Assembly: GCA_946887075.1 (NCBI GenBank)
Contig: CAMPKA010000027.1
Coordinates: forward strand, 1 to 34,284
DNA from: an uncultured Salinimicrobium sp.
GTDB lineage: Bacteria > Bacteroidota > Bacteroidia > Flavobacteriales > Flavobacteriaceae
Reading direction: 5' to 3'
Length of the DNA: 34,284 bases
The notes below the pieces were generated by a model. It ran no database searches. It was not told where the DNA came from and saw nothing but the letters and a program-made list of their open reading frames with translations. The position numbers and the translations under genes were made by a program. Of this stretch, positions 17,412 through 25,658 are shown in pieces. Numbering within the stretch: the stretch's first letter is position 1; each line of letters begins with the position of its first letter.

Positions 17412-17419
17412 CAAAGGTA
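17412..17419 (-). promoter_or_regulatory. -7 element for queE
   Basis: TACCTTTG followed by C is a standard Bacteroidota -7 box. A TTG occurs only 15 bases upstream, so the -33 spacing is poor. Its position helps decide the queE start codon. Confidence 0.5.
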
Positions 17420-17497
17420 GTAAAAACCTACGGTCAAAAAGTGCCGCCAAGAATAGCTCCTGAAGTTATGAGAACCGGAGTGTGATCTAAAATTTCC

Positions 17498-17505
17498 TAA
17501 ATTTA
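17498..17505 (+). promoter_or_regulatory. Possible -7 element for the D-Ala-D-Ala carboxypeptidase gene
   Basis: TAAATTTA matches the -7 consensus except at the final G and would start transcription near 17512, 25 bases before the TTG start codon at 17537. No -33 match is seen. Confidence 0.35.
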
Positions 17506-17536
17506 CCATGCTCTTGGGCAAAGAAAAGCGAAGAAT

Positions 17537-18838
17537 TTGAACACCAACTACCCAGTCTACCTGCTACTCCGGATGGTCCTGATCCTGATTCTGATGTCCG
17601 GATGTTCTGCTACATCGGGTATAAAGCATGATCTGGACAGGAACCTCAAAGAGTCTCAGGCCTTTAAAAAAGGCTTCGTCGGCCTGATCGTGTTTGATCC
17701 TCTAAACAATGAGGTTCTGTTTCAACATAACGCTCACAAATACTTTACTCCGGCTTCAAACCTTAAATTACTGACGCTCTATAGTGGAATCAAGCTATTA
17801 GGAGACCGTATTCCACACCTGAAATACATGGTGGAGGGAGACAGTCTATTTTTCACAGGAACCGGGGATCCCTCACTGCTACATCCGTCACTACCCCCCT
17901 CACCGGTCCTGGATTTTTTAGAATCTACCACTCATGAGTTGTACCTGGTCCCAGGAACTCCGGTTCCCCCTTTGGGAAGTGGCTGGGCCTGGGATGATTA
18001 TAACTGGGAATATTCAGCAGAGCGGTCAGCGCTTCCGGTTTACGGAAATGTGGCAACGGTCACTATTGGGAAAAATGCGGAGGTTTTTCCGGATCTCTTT
18101 CAGGATTCCCTGGTGAAGTATACCAATCAGCAGGATCGCGGCATCTTCCGAAAAATACGGAGCAATGTCTTCCTGTATCCAGCCGAAGTAGCGCCAGCGG
18201 ATCAACGAATTCCATTTCTGACCTCAGACCGACTTACTGCCCTTATTCTTCAGGATACACTAGATCGTCCGGTCCACCTCTACCAGGGGTCCAGGACCTT
18301 CGACTTCGACGTCCTCGCTTCGGAAAAGAACCGAGACACCATCTTTCGGAAGATGCTTCTGGAAAGCGATAATTTTCTTGCCGAACAAATCCTCCTAATG
18401 GCAGGCTCTAAGCTGGAGGATACCCTTAGGACATCGACAGCCATCGCGTATATGCAGGAACATTTTCTCCGGGATCTTCCGGATCCCGTAATCTGGGTAG
18501 ACGGTTCTGGTCTCTCCCGCTATAATCTTATTACCCCCCGCAGCCTGGTCCGAATTCTTCAGAAACTCGCTGAGGAGGTGGGGTATCAGGAGATCTTTGA
18601 TCTTCTTCCGACCGGAGGAAGAACAGGTACCCTCAGAAATAGATTTATATCCGAAGAGCCCTTTATTTTTGCCAAGACCGGGTCCCTTAGCGGGGTCCAC
18701 AACCTCTCCGGATTTTTGATAAGCCGAAAGGGCAGAATCCTCTGCTTTAGCTTTATGAGTAATAATCTTACCGCTACGGCCCAGGAGATACGAAAAGAAA
18801 TGGACCGGCTTCTCCTGCAGATCCGGAATAACCTATAA
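17537..18838 (+). CDS. dacB: D-alanyl-D-alanine carboxypeptidase, S13 (PBP4/DacB) family, lipoprotein
   Basis: Trims the terminal D-Ala from peptidoglycan stem peptides or cuts cross-links, in the periplasm. The 433-residue protein has the serine-acyltransferase triad: SNLK with Ser74 and Lys77, DGSGLSRYN at 322-330, and KTG at 380-382. The N terminus MNTNYPVYLLLRMVLILILMSGC ends in a lipobox with Cys23, so it is probably membrane-anchored, unlike soluble E. coli DacB. The start is a TTG; an ATG at 17573 would leave too short a signal. The next gene, also a peptidoglycan peptidase, starts 8 bases after the stop. Confidence 0.9.
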   Translation: MNTNYPVYLLLRMVLILILMSGCSATSGIKHDLDRNLKESQAFKKGFVGLIVFDPLNNEVLFQHNAHKYFTPASNLKLLTLYSGIKLLGDRIPHLKYMVEGDSLFFTGTGDPSLLHPSLPPSPVLDFLESTTHELYLVPGTPVPPLGSGWAWDDYNWEYSAERSALPVYGNVATVTIGKNAEVFPDLFQDSLVKYTNQQDRGIFRKIRSNVFLYPAEVAPADQRIPFLTSDRLTALILQDTLDRPVHLYQGSRTFDFDVLASEKNRDTIFRKMLLESDNFLAEQILLMAGSKLEDTLRTSTAIAYMQEHFLRDLPDPVIWVDGSGLSRYNLITPRSLVRILQKLAEEVGYQEIFDLLPTGGRTGTLRNRFISEEPFIFAKTGSLSGVHNLSGFLISRKGRILCFSFMSNNLTATAQEIRKEMDRLLLQIRNNL

Positions 18839-18846
18839 ACCACCTT

Positions 18847-19902
18847 ATGGAAAGAAGAAAATTTATCAACAGTATTGGAATGGGTTCCTTAGCGCTCCCG
18901 CTTTTGTCTTTTCAATCGCTTCCTACAGACAGTAAACAGGGAAAGGATGAAATTATTCTACCTCCTTCCCTGGAGGAGGGAGATACCGTTGCCATTGTAA
19001 GTCCGGCAAGTGCCATCTTCGAATCGGAACCCTACGAGATCGCACGGGAATCCTTTGAAGCTCTAGGGCTTCAGGTAAAATTCGGAGCATTCACCAAAAG
19101 CCGGTATGGGCATCTTGCGGGGACAGATGAGGAAAGAGCCGGAGAACTGATGGATATGTTCAGAGATCCGCAGATTAAAGCCATCATTGCGCTACGCGGA
19201 GGTTCGGGTGCGGCGCGGCTCCTTGACAGGCTGGATTACGAGGTGATTAAGGCGAATCCCAAAGTCTTTCTCGGCTATAGCGATATCACAGCACTCCATC
19301 TGGCCATCCATAAGATGACCGGCCTGGTAACCTTTCACGGGCCTGTAGCTGTTTCTTCCTGGAACCCTTTTGCAGTCGGTCATCTTAAACGTCTGGTCTT
19401 CGGAGAAGAGAAAATCCTGTACCAGAACCCGGATTATACGGGCAACGAGCTCACCCGCACCGAGAACAGGATCAGAACGATTCGTAAAGGACAGGCCAGA
19501 GGCAGGCTGCTTGGCGGAAATCTCTCCGTGCTGACCGGTATTATGGGAACTCCTTTCTTTCCGAAGGACTGGGATCAGCATATTCTCTACATCGAGGATG
19601 TTGGAGAAAAAATATACGCAATAGACCGGATGATGTCCCAGCTTCACCTGGGCGGTGTACTTGATCAGATCAGCGGTTTTGTATTTGGAAAATGCACCGA
19701 CTGTGAACCTGGTGGAAGCGGATACGGATCCCTCACTCTCGAGGAAGTCATTGACCATTATATTCGACCTCTTGGTATCCCGGCATATAGCGGGGCCATG
19801 ATTGGGCACATAGACCAGAATGTCACTATCCCAAACGGGGTGATGGCGGAAATGGACGCGACTAAGGGGACCATTCAACTGCTTCAGCCCGCGGTACAAT
19901 GA
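18847..19902 (+). CDS. ldcA: LD-carboxypeptidase, S66 (LdcA) family, with a Tat-type signal
   Basis: S66 peptidases cut the L,D bond that holds the terminal D-Ala of muropeptide tetrapeptides. The 351-residue protein has the catalytic residues expected for the family: nucleophile Ser145 in GYSD, Glu250 in YIEDVGE and His321 in GHIDQN. It also has RGGSGAARLLDRLDY and GRLLGGNLSVL. It begins MERRKFINSIGMGSLALPLL, a twin-arginine (RRxF) signal with a hydrophobic stretch, so this copy is probably exported folded, whereas E. coli LdcA is cytoplasmic. It follows the D-Ala-D-Ala carboxypeptidase by 8 bases; the two probably act on the same peptides outside the inner membrane. Confidence 0.92.
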   Translation: MERRKFINSIGMGSLALPLLSFQSLPTDSKQGKDEIILPPSLEEGDTVAIVSPASAIFESEPYEIARESFEALGLQVKFGAFTKSRYGHLAGTDEERAGELMDMFRDPQIKAIIALRGGSGAARLLDRLDYEVIKANPKVFLGYSDITALHLAIHKMTGLVTFHGPVAVSSWNPFAVGHLKRLVFGEEKILYQNPDYTGNELTRTENRIRTIRKGQARGRLLGGNLSVLTGIMGTPFFPKDWDQHILYIEDVGEKIYAIDRMMSQLHLGGVLDQISGFVFGKCTDCEPGGSGYGSLTLEEVIDHYIRPLGIPAYSGAMIGHIDQNVTIPNGVMAEMDATKGTIQLLQPAVQ

Positions 19903-19974
19903 CGATGCTGATCATTCGCCAGGAAAAAAGGCAGGTAATAAAGGGACAATTCCTATTTTTATCCAAATATTAAA

Positions 19975-19998
19975 CTGAATCCCTTTTGCCGGATTCAG
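19975..19998 (+). other. Hairpin just upstream of the small lipoprotein gene
   Basis: CTGAATCC and GGATTCAG form a perfect 8-bp stem around an 8-base loop, 15 bases before the ATG at 20014. It has no U-run, so it is a poor terminator for ldcA. A -7-like TATTTTTA at 19954-19961 would place it in the 5' leader. Confidence 0.5.
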
Positions 19999-20013
19999 CC
20001 AACCAACGAAACA

Positions 20014-20568
20014 ATGAAAAAATATTTCCTTCTAAACCTATTGGTCTCCCTGTTTTTCCTGTCGTGTGAAAAGGAAAGCGATCCCTACCTCATCGGCTCC
20101 AATCATGTGGGCCCGCTGACTAAGGAGGTGCAGATCAATGAGCTGGACTCCGTTTTTGCCGGGGATTCCATAAACAAGCAGCTCACCGATGGGACCTTTT
20201 ATTCGAAAAGCACTGAAATAGAGGTTTTCGACGCTGAAGGAAAGAAAATGCTGCTCCTGGAACCGGTGGAAGCTTTTGACTCCACCAGTACCGTAGGATT
20301 TATCCAAGTCCTGGATCCGAGGTACAAGACGGCTAAAGGTTTGGGGCTTAACAGCACTTTCAAGGACATTGTGGAAAATTACAATATTACCCGGATCGAA
20401 AATACCCTCAGCGCGGCGGTGGTCTTCATCGATGATATGAATATCTACGTCACCATTGACAAAAGCGAACTTCCTCCAGAGCTACGCTATGATCCGCAGG
20501 CAAGAATCCAGGCATCTCAGATCCCCGGCGAAGCAAAGATCAAATATTTCATGATCGACTGGGACTAA
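20014..20568 (+). CDS. Small lipoprotein of unknown function
   Basis: I do not recognise a named family. The 184-residue product starts MKKYFLLNLLVSLFFLSC, with a lipobox at FLSC (Cys18), followed by an acidic start EKESDPY. The rest appears as mixed alpha/beta: KEVQINELDSVFAGDS, IEVFDAEGKKMLLLEP, FIQVLDPRYKTAKGLGLNST and FKDIVENYNI, with no Cys pairs or obvious catalytic motif. It ends 10 bases before rluF, so co-transcription is likely although the products act in different compartments. A hairpin sits in its presumed leader. Confidence 0.8.
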   Translation: MKKYFLLNLLVSLFFLSCEKESDPYLIGSNHVGPLTKEVQINELDSVFAGDSINKQLTDGTFYSKSTEIEVFDAEGKKMLLLEPVEAFDSTSTVGFIQVLDPRYKTAKGLGLNSTFKDIVENYNITRIENTLSAAVVFIDDMNIYVTIDKSELPPELRYDPQARIQASQIPGEAKIKYFMIDWD

Positions 20569-20578
20569 AAGAAAGACC

Positions 20579-21400
20579 ATGGCTGAAGAAAACCTGACCC
20601 GTCTGAACAAATACCTCAGTGAGGTGGGCCACTGCTCCAGGAGGCAGGCTGACAGCCTCATTGAAAAAGGTCTGGTCACCGTCAACGGAAGGGTCCCTGA
20701 AATGGGAACCAAGGTCTCCCCGAAGGATGAGATCCGCGTCGAGGGAAGGCGGATTCTTCCTCCTGAAAAAGAGCATGTTTACCTGGCCTTCAACAAACCC
20801 GCCGGAGTAGTCTGTACAACAGACCAGTCGGAAAAAGGCAATATCATCGATTTCATCGGGTTTCCCTCCAGGATATTCCCAGTAGGTCGGCTCGATAAGG
20901 CCAGCGAGGGACTCATCCTGCTCACGGACGACGGGGACATCGTCAACAAGATTCTCAGGGCACGGAACAACCATGAGAAGGAGTATATCGTTCAGGTGGA
21001 TCGGCCGGTCAATACGGATTTTGTTGCCAGGATGGGATCGGGGATTCCAATCCTCGACACCGTAACAAGAAAATGCCAGGTCGAGCAGACAGGAAAATAC
21101 GTATTCCGAATCGTTCTGACCCAGGGGCTTAACAGGCAGATCAGGAGGATGTGTGAATATCTGGGATACCAGGTGGTCAGGCTCAAACGCGTTCGGATCA
21201 TGAATATTAAGCTCGATGTCGATACGGGCAGATACCGGCATCTCACCTCCGATGAGCTGAAGGAGCTAAACCGGCTGACAGACCATTCCGAAAAGGTGGA
21301 ACCTGGAAAGGACTCGGAAAAACCGGCGAATCCTTCTGGTCCAGGCCGGGATTCCGCTTCCCGACAAGGCTCCAGACCTAAAAGAAAGCGGGAATCTTAA
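20579..21400 (+). CDS. rluF: 23S rRNA pseudouridine synthase, RluF type
   Basis: Isomerises uridine to pseudouridine in 23S rRNA; E. coli RluF acts at U2604. The 273-residue protein has an N-terminal S4 RNA-binding domain (LNKYLSEVGHCSRRQAD, residues 9-25) and the catalytic domain with Asp106 in GRLDKASEGL. The stretch NKILRARNNHEKEYIV, the segment GIPILDTVTRKC and LTQGLNRQIRRMCEYLGY align very well with E. coli RluF rather than RluB or RluE. The C-terminal 35 or so residues are a basic, Ser/Pro-rich tail (RPKRKRES end), as in E. coli RluF. It follows the small lipoprotein by 10 bases. Confidence 0.92.
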   Translation: MAEENLTRLNKYLSEVGHCSRRQADSLIEKGLVTVNGRVPEMGTKVSPKDEIRVEGRRILPPEKEHVYLAFNKPAGVVCTTDQSEKGNIIDFIGFPSRIFPVGRLDKASEGLILLTDDGDIVNKILRARNNHEKEYIVQVDRPVNTDFVARMGSGIPILDTVTRKCQVEQTGKYVFRIVLTQGLNRQIRRMCEYLGYQVVRLKRVRIMNIKLDVDTGRYRHLTSDELKELNRLTDHSEKVEPGKDSEKPANPSGPGRDSASRQGSRPKRKRES

Positions 21401-21412
21401 CAGAGAATTAAG

Positions 21413-21442
21413 CAGAACTTCAGCTGGTTCTGGTTATTTTTA
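21413..21442 (+). terminator. Probable terminator after rluF
   Basis: CAGAAC and GTTCTG form a 6-bp stem around 8 bases, followed by GTTATTTTTA. It lies 12 bases after the rluF stop. The stem is short, so this is moderate; TATTTTTA within it also resembles a -7 box. Confidence 0.45.
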
Positions 21443-21490
21443 GCGAATCCTTTACATAAACCTGAAGCAACCGAACATAACGGCATCATA

Positions 21491-21498
21491 TACCTTTA
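21491..21498 (+). promoter_or_regulatory. Possible -7 element before the VOC gene
   Basis: TACCTTTA matches the -7 box except at the last base, but it ends only 4 bases before the GTG start, leaving little or no leader. No -33 element is seen. Either it is not used or the message is nearly leaderless. Confidence 0.25.
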
Positions 21499-21502
21499 TC
21501 AC

Positions 21503-21928
21503 GTGCATAACATACAACCTTTTCACCTGGCCATACCGGTAAGCGATCTTGAACAGGCCCGTACCTTCTACCGGGACACCCTGAACTGCAAGGAAGGGAG
21601 GAGTAGCGACCATTGGGTCGATTTCGATTTTTTCGGTCACCAGCTTGTTATACATTATAAAAAGCCTTCAGGGGAGGCCAATGAAGCCACCAACCCCGTA
21701 GACGGCAAAGATGTGCCTATTCCTCATTTCGGTGTGGTCCTGGAATGGGAGACCTTCAACCGCTTTTCCGGGGAGCTGAAAAGTAAAGGGGTGAATTTTG
21801 TGATTCCGCCTTACATTCGATTTCAGGGGCAGCCAGGAGAGCAGGCAACCATGTTTTTTCGGGATCCCTCCGGCAACGCCCTGGAATTTAAAGCTTTTAA
21901 GGACCCCGCCCAATTATTTGCAACCTAA
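21503..21928 (+). CDS. VOC (glyoxalase/bleomycin-resistance fold) protein
   Basis: A 141-residue single-domain member of the vicinal oxygen chelate superfamily. It has the N-terminal [19 protein letters not shown] module and a second module from HFGVVLEW to [12 protein letters not shown]. Candidate metal ligands are His8, His75 and Glu128, at the usual places in the two halves. Substrate and reaction cannot be told from sequence; such proteins include glyoxalases, dioxygenases and resistance proteins. The start is a GTG, forced by the need to keep His8 and by the lack of an in-frame ATG nearby. It is followed after 17 bases by the AI-2E-type gene. Confidence 0.88.
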   Translation: MHNIQPFHLAIPVSDLEQARTFYRDTLNCKEGRSSDHWVDFDFFGHQLVIHYKKPSGEANEATNPVDGKDVPIPHFGVVLEWETFNRFSGELKSKGVNFVIPPYIRFQGQPGEQATMFFRDPSGNALEFKAFKDPAQLFAT

Positions 21929-21945
21929 CTATTGGCACGCCTGAC

Positions 21946-22965
21946 ATGAACAGACTGAAACCTTCCCTGGTAAGACAATTATTTGTTCTGCTCCTCATCC
22001 TGTTCCTGTTGGTGCTCATCGTTAAGGAGGTCATTCCTTACCTCTCCGGAGTCCTGGGGGCTATTACACTTCATGTGATCATGAGAAAGAGTATGGAAAA
22101 ACTGGTAAGGCGCGGATGGAAACCCGTGGTAGCAGCTTCTGTGCTCATGTTCCTTTCCTTTATCGGGATCCTCGTCCCCATCACCCTGACCGTTCTTATG
22201 CTCACTTCAAAAATCGGAAAGGCAGTTGCTCATTCCGAACGTGTCCTGACTGCGGTAAAGCAACAGATCAACGAACTGGAGGTCTACACCGGCTATAATC
22301 TTAGCCAAAGTATTGATTCTTCAAGAGTGACGAGCTGGCTTTCGAACAACCTACAGTCTTTGGGAGTGGGAACCTTCAACGCCTTTATTGCCATTGGGAT
22401 TATGTACTTCATGCTGTTCTACATGCTGACCAACCGTCAGGAGCTGAAAAAGATTCTGATCTCTTACATCCCCCTGGGAGAAGGAAATCTCAGGGCCATC
22501 GCTCTCGAAGGTGATGAGATGGTTCGTTCCAATGCTCTTGGAATTCCGCTGGTGGCCTTTTTTCAGGGAATCGTTGCACTGGTGGGATTCCTGATTGTCG
22601 GGGTGCCCGATCCTTTCTTCTGGTTTGTCATCACTGCCATAGGCGCGATGGTTCCATTTATCGGCACCGCCATCGGGATTGCCCCGGTCGCCATTTTGTT
22701 GTTTTCCCAGGGAATGAACTGGCAGGCAATATTCATCCTGATCTATGGTTTTGTGGTAGTCGGGATCACCGACAATATTCTCAGGCTTTATATCCTGAAC
22801 CGGCTGGCGCGGGTTCATCCGCTGATCACGCTGTTCGGAGTGGTGGTCGGGGTACCGCTCTTCGGATTTATCGGGCTGATATTCGGGCCGTTGCTAATCT
22901 CTTTGTTTTTGCTTATCTTGAAGATATACAAGCACGAATACGGAAAAACAGAAAATAAACTTTAA
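21946..22965 (+). CDS. AI-2E family transporter (PerM/TqsA-like)
   Basis: A 339-residue polytopic inner-membrane protein of the AI-2E transporter family, members of which have been linked to autoinducer-2 export and to sodium/proton exchange. Paired hydrophobic segments lie at about 12-45 and 60-88. A periplasmic or cytoplasmic loop (about 95-135, predicted helical) follows, then several membrane segments from 143 to 330. The conserved C-terminal parts are VPFIGTAIGIAPVAI, GITDNILRLYILN with VHPLITLFGVV, and GFIGLIFGPLL. The substrate is unknown. It lies between the VOC gene and the YkvA-type gene with gaps of 17 and 11 bases, so the three are probably one transcript. Confidence 0.92.
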   Translation: MNRLKPSLVRQLFVLLLILFLLVLIVKEVIPYLSGVLGAITLHVIMRKSMEKLVRRGWKPVVAASVLMFLSFIGILVPITLTVLMLTSKIGKAVAHSERVLTAVKQQINELEVYTGYNLSQSIDSSRVTSWLSNNLQSLGVGTFNAFIAIGIMYFMLFYMLTNRQELKKILISYIPLGEGNLRAIALEGDEMVRSNALGIPLVAFFQGIVALVGFLIVGVPDPFFWFVITAIGAMVPFIGTAIGIAPVAILLFSQGMNWQAIFILIYGFVVVGITDNILRLYILNRLARVHPLITLFGVVVGVPLFGFIGLIFGPLLISLFLLILKIYKHEYGKTENKL

Positions 22966-22976
22966 AAGGAATTGCT

Positions 22977-23375
22977 ATGTCCAAGAAGCATGAGGAGAAG
23001 ATCGACAAGCGCTACCTCGACACAGAGGTGGCCAAGATTCACGACGGGGATCTGGATCTCGTAATGAAGAACAAAGAAGCCATTGATAAGAAATTACAGG
23101 GGGCAGGATTAAAAAAATATCTTGAGTTGGGGCGGATCATGCTCGGAATGCTAAAGGATTTCAGGGACGGACAATATCGCGCCATTCCGTGGTTCACCAT
23201 CGCATCGGCCGTGGTTACCCTGCTGTATGTGCTCAATCCCCTGGATATGATGCCCGACTTCTTGCCAGGGGTGGGTTACGTGGATGATTTCGCTATTTTC
23301 ACTGTGGTTCTCAGGTTTATACAAACCGACCTCCATGCCTATCTTGACTGGAAGCTGGAACGTGTGAACGGCTGA
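22977..23375 (+). CDS. YkvA-type DUF1232 protein
   Basis: A 132-residue protein with the DUF1232 core: a hydrophobic segment (FTIASAVVTLLYVLNP) followed by the signature LDMMPDFLPGVGYVDD, then FAIFTVVLRFIQTDL. The first 75 residues are charged and helical. Family members are small membrane-associated proteins of unknown role. It starts 11 bases after the AI-2E-type gene. It ends only 5 bases from the 3' end of folD on the opposite strand, with no terminator between. Confidence 0.9.
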   Translation: MSKKHEEKIDKRYLDTEVAKIHDGDLDLVMKNKEAIDKKLQGAGLKKYLELGRIMLGMLKDFRDGQYRAIPWFTIASAVVTLLYVLNPLDMMPDFLPGVGYVDDFAIFTVVLRFIQTDLHAYLDWKLERVNG

Positions 23376-23380
23376 GTTTC

Positions 23381-24262
23381 CTATTTTGAGCGGTGCGTTT
23401 CCCTGGCCAGGAGCGTGTTTTTCAGAAGCATGGCGATGGTCATCGGCCCCACCCCACCTGGTACAGGGGTGATATAAGAGGCCTTTTTGCTCGCATTCTC
23501 AAAATCCACGTCTCCCACAATTCGATATCCCCGCTCCTGTTCCTCGTCGGGTACACGGGTGATGCCTACATCAATGATAACCGCATCATCCTTGATCATC
23601 TCGGCCTTCAGGAAATTCGGGATCCCGACTGCTATGATGACGATATCAGCCTGAGAAGTGATCTGTGTGATGTTCTTGGTGAATTCATGGGTGAGCGTAA
23701 CGGTGGAATTCCCCGGGAAGCCCTGGCGTCCCATCAGAATACTCATCGGGCGGCCTACGATATAGCTCCTTCCGATAACCACGGTATGCTTCCCTTTTGT
23801 AGGAATCTGGTACCGCTCCAGCAATTCCAGAATGCCGTAAGGAGTCGCCGGAATAAAAGAGGTCATGTCAAGAGACATCTTTCCGAAGTTGGTCGGGTGG
23901 AAACCGTCAACGTCTTTGTCCGGATCCACCGCCAATAAAACCTTCTGGGTGTTGATCTGGGGAGGGAGCGGAAGCTGAACGATAAACCCATCGATGTCAT
24001 CGTTGTTATTGAGTTCCTTGATCTTGGCCAGCAGCTCCAGTTCACTGGTGGTCGACGACATACGATAAAGGGAGGATTCGAAACCGACTCTTTCACAGGC
24101 CTTCACCTTGCTAGCCACATAGGTGAGGCTGGCTCCGTCGCTTCCGACGATAATGGCCGCCAGGTGAGGTACCTTCTCCCCGCGGTCTTTCATTTTCTGA
24201 ACTTCCAAGGCGATTTCTTCCTTGATTTCATTGCTTACTTTTTTCCCGTCGAGGATGGTCAT
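23381..24262 (-). CDS. folD: Methylenetetrahydrofolate dehydrogenase / cyclohydrolase
   Basis: A bifunctional one-carbon enzyme: oxidises 5,10-methylene-THF and hydrolyses methenyl-THF to 10-formyl-THF. The 293-residue protein shows YVASKVKACERVGF with Tyr48 and the catalytic Lys52, QLPLPPQI, DKDVDGFHPTNFGKM, PATPYGI, the NADP-site motif VVIGRSYIVGRPM, and the family C-terminal signature ITPVPGGVGPMTIAML. All key residues are present. It starts 28 bases after ffh on the same strand, so it probably shares the ffh transcript. Confidence 0.97.
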   Translation of the reverse strand: MTILDGKKVSNEIKEEIALEVQKMKDRGEKVPHLAAIIVGSDGASLTYVASKVKACERVGFESSLYRMSSTTSELELLAKIKELNNNDDIDGFIVQLPLPPQINTQKVLLAVDPDKDVDGFHPTNFGKMSLDMTSFIPATPYGILELLERYQIPTKGKHTVVIGRSYIVGRPMSILMGRQGFPGNSTVTLTHEFTKNITQITSQADIVIIAVGIPNFLKAEMIKDDAVIIDVGITRVPDEEQERGYRIVGDVDFENASKKASYITPVPGGVGPMTIAMLLKNTLLARETHRSK

Positions 24263-24290
24263 AATTCCAGGGGTTTGTTCTTAAAGAATG

Positions 24291-25619
24291 TCACTGCATA
24301 TTTTTCATCATCTGCATCATCTTCCGGCCACCGCCGCCCTGCATCATCTTCATCATCTTGCTCATCTGGCCAAATTGCTTCAATAGCTGGTTGACCTCCT
24401 GCACAGAAGTTCCCGATCCTTTGCCAATTCTCTTTTTCCTAGAGGCATTGATCAGGCTTGGCTTGGACCGTTCAGCTGGGGTCATCGAATGGATGATGGC
24501 CTCGATATGCTTAAAGGCATCGTCATCAATATCCACGTTCTTGAGCATCTTTCCCGCTCCGGGGATCATCCCCATCAGGTCCTTCATTGAACCCATCTTC
24601 TTGATTTGCTGCAACTGGTTGAGAAAGTCATCAAAGCCAAATTCATTCTTGGCAATCTTCTTCTGTAACTTCCGCGCCTCCTCCTCATCGTATTGCTCCT
24701 GGGCGCGTTCCACCAGGGATACCACGTCCCCCATTCCCAAAATACGGTCTGCCATTCGGGAGGGGTAAAAGATGTCGATGGCATCCATTTTTTCCCCTGT
24801 ACCGATGAACTTGATCGGTTTGTGAACAACAGCCTTGATCGAAATGGCGGCTCCCCCGCGGGTGTCCCCATCTAGTTTTGTCAAAACGACTCCGTCAAAA
24901 TCCAGACGATCATTGAAAGCCTTGGCTGTATTTACCGCATCCTGACCGGTCATCGCATCTACCACGAAAAGGGTCTCTTCGGGCTCGATAGCTTTGTGGA
25001 TGTTGGCAATTTCGGTCATCATCGCCTCGTCGATGGCCAAACGACCCGCCGTATCAATGATCACTACATTGAATCCATTGGCTTTAGCGTGCTCCACGGC
25101 TGCCCTGGATATGGCAACTGGATCCTGGTTCCCCTCGTCGCTGAAAACCTCAACCCCTATCTGCTCGCCTACGACATGTAACTGGTTGATAGCCGCCGGT
25201 CTGTATACATCACAAGCTACCAGCAGCGGTTTTTTCGATTTCTTATTCTTTAGAAAGTTCGCCAGTTTTCCTGAGAACGTGGTCTTACCACTCCCCTGGA
25301 GTCCGGACATCAGGATAACCGAGGGATTACCCGAGAGATTTACCCCTGCGGCATCTCCTCCCATCAATTCCGTGAGTTCGTCCTTGACGAGCTTCACCAT
25401 CATCTGCCCGGGCTTCAGGGCCGTCAGCACATTCTGGCCCAGCGCTTTTTCCTTTACCCGGGAGGTAAAGTCCTTGGCGATCTTATAATTGACATCTGCA
25501 TCGACCAGAGCCCTTCTCACTTCCTTCAGGGTCTCCGCAACATTCACTTCGGTTATCTGCCCGTGTCCCTTCAGGACATGTAAGGCATTGTCTAACTTAT
25601 CACTTAAACTGTCGAACAT
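24291..25619 (-). CDS. ffh: Signal recognition particle protein Ffh
   Basis: The GTPase of the signal recognition particle, which binds signal sequences on ribosomes and delivers them to FtsY. The 442-residue protein has an N domain, then the G domain with GLQGSGKTT (107-115), DTAGRLAIDE and TKLDGDTRGGAA, then the methionine-rich M domain with MIPGAGKM and the tail MSKMMKMMQGGGGRKMMQMM. The start MFDSLSDKLD at 25619 is the family start; a frame extending to 25661 overlaps the promoter. It has an exact -7 box (25666..25659) and a hairpin at the predicted 5' end of the mRNA. It is followed by folD. Confidence 0.97.
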   Translation of the reverse strand: MFDSLSDKLDNALHVLKGHGQITEVNVAETLKEVRRALVDADVNYKIAKDFTSRVKEKALGQNVLTALKPGQMMVKLVKDELTELMGGDAAGVNLSGNPSVILMSGLQGSGKTTFSGKLANFLKNKKSKKPLLVACDVYRPAAINQLHVVGEQIGVEVFSDEGNQDPVAISRAAVEHAKANGFNVVIIDTAGRLAIDEAMMTEIANIHKAIEPEETLFVVDAMTGQDAVNTAKAFNDRLDFDGVVLTKLDGDTRGGAAISIKAVVHKPIKFIGTGEKMDAIDIFYPSRMADRILGMGDVVSLVERAQEQYDEEEARKLQKKIAKNEFGFDDFLNQLQQIKKMGSMKDLMGMIPGAGKMLKNVDIDDDAFKHIEAIIHSMTPAERSKPSLINASRKKRIGKGSGTSVQEVNQLLKQFGQMSKMMKMMQGGGGRKMMQMMKNMQ

Positions 25620-25635
25620 ATTCTTCCTTTTTTCT

Positions 25636-25655
25636 GTGCCGGTCCCCTCCGGCAC
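25636..25655 (-). promoter_or_regulatory. Stem-loop at the predicted 5' end of the ffh mRNA
   Basis: GTGCCGG and CCGGCAC form a perfect 7-bp, GC-rich stem around the loop AGGGGA. The predicted start site from the -7 box is about 25653, so the hairpin would begin at or next to the 5' end. It is followed by AGAAAAAAGGAAGAAT and the ATG. No U-run follows, so it is not an argS terminator. Confidence 0.55.
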
Positions 25656-25658
25656 TTG

